DNA of 64,000 nucleotides from Rhodococcus spongiicola (GTDB lineage Bacteria > Actinomycetota > Actinomycetes > Mycobacteriales > Mycobacteriaceae), in assembly GCF_004011835.1 (NCBI RefSeq), contig NZ_RKLN01000002.1, positions 601,469-665,468 of the forward strand, in the 5' to 3' direction. Shown piece after piece: positions 63,803 through 64,000 of this stretch; position 1 is the stretch's first letter, and every line of letters begins with the position of its first letter. The position numbers were made by a program, and so were the translations under genes. The notes under the pieces were generated by a model, which worked only from the letters and a program-made list of their open reading frames with translations, had not been told where the DNA came from and ran no database searches.

Positions 63803-64000
63803 AGCGCCTCCTCAACGCGAATACTCGGGTTCACGCGGCGGCAATGGCGTGGTTGCTCCGAAATGTCGGCGTCTGGTGATAGCTTCCGTCACGCCCGGGG
63901 GGGATCTACTCGCGTTCTTTCGAGATGCCACCGGTGCACCACGTCATACGGAGAACGAGAGAAAGAGATTCCTTGATCAAGTCAGTACGTGCCGCTGCCG
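63803..64000. other. divergent intergenic region at window end
   Basis: No complete gene. It should contain the promoter for the small-protein/HNH pair. A TTG at 63973 after GAGAAAGAGA could start a plus-strand gene (IKSVRAAA...) that runs out of the window; this is too short to judge. Confidence 0.35.

Larger units (their letters stand above)
59645..64000. mobile_element. left end of a degraded or rearranged prophage
   Basis: From the tRNA onward the content changes: integrase fragment, mosaic fragments, short overlapping minus-strand genes for an XRE regulator, DNA-binding protein and HNH nuclease, and small proteins without housekeeping counterparts. The right end is beyond the window. 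No capsid, tail or portal genes are seen here. Confidence 0.7.

Overview
The window is a high-GC actinobacterial chromosome segment, most likely from Rhodococcus or a close relative in the Mycobacteriales. The grounds are strong GC bias at third codon positions, frequent GTG/TTG starts, mycolate-group genes (GpgP, an OctT-like protein, an F420/deazaflavin-type oxidoreductase) and a gene order that follows Mycobacterium tuberculosis Rv2427c to Rv2343c in broad outline. That order is proA, moxR, VWA, nadD, rsfS, gpgP, octT, degV, comEA, comEC, holA, rpsT, lepA, GH15 trehalase, subI-cysTWA, cysH, sirA, hemW, hrcA, dnaJ, rsmE, phoH, ybeY, CBS protein, era, recO, uppS, zur/smtB, glyS, dgt, dnaG. 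The synteny is recalled from knowledge of the family and was not computed here.

Layout. 1-4.6 kb: minus-strand accessory metabolism (GNAT acetyltransferase, ribokinase, MHS-type MFS transporter, amino-acid permease). 4.6-16.2 kb: a plus-strand housekeeping run from proA to holA. 16.3-20.3 kb: rpsT, an orphan PemK-like protein, lepA and a nitronate monooxygenase. 20.3-22.6 kb: a small island with a DsbA-like thioredoxin and a CcdA-like membrane protein between an IS630-family and an ISAs1-family transposase remnant. 22.5-34.8 kb: a GH15 trehalase-type enzyme, two tiny overlapping membrane proteins, then a large sulfur-assimilation cluster. In it the sulfate ABC transporter (subI, cysT, cysW, cysA) converges on sirA, cysH, cysD, cysN and a sirohydrochlorin chelatase. 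Each arm is preceded by a 29-codon cysteine-rich leader peptide that looks leaderless. 34.9-44.8 kb: hemW, hrcA-dnaJ-rsmE, phoH-ybeY-CBS-era. 44.9-58.4 kb: deazaflavin-type oxidoreductase, TetR/amidase, recO-uppS, smtB-zur, glyS, a TPM-domain protein, a DUF218 protein, dgt and dnaG.

58.5-64 kb: tRNA-Asn, a DEDDh exonuclease and a CAU-anticodon tRNA whose 3' end seems to be an integration site. Beyond it lie a truncated tyrosine integrase, a mosaic gene fragment bounded by inverted repeats and hairpins, and small phage genes (zinc-ribbon protein, membrane protein, DNA-binding protein, XRE regulator, HNH endonuclease). This is the left end of a decayed or rearranged prophage running off the window.

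Cross-cutting themes. Many genes have a TANNNT-like -10 box six or seven bases before the start codon, suggesting leaderless mRNAs. Short tandem repeats of 14 to 27 bp recur at gene boundaries, often including a start or stop codon. Cysteine-responsive attenuation probably coordinates sulfate uptake with sulfate/sulfite reduction.
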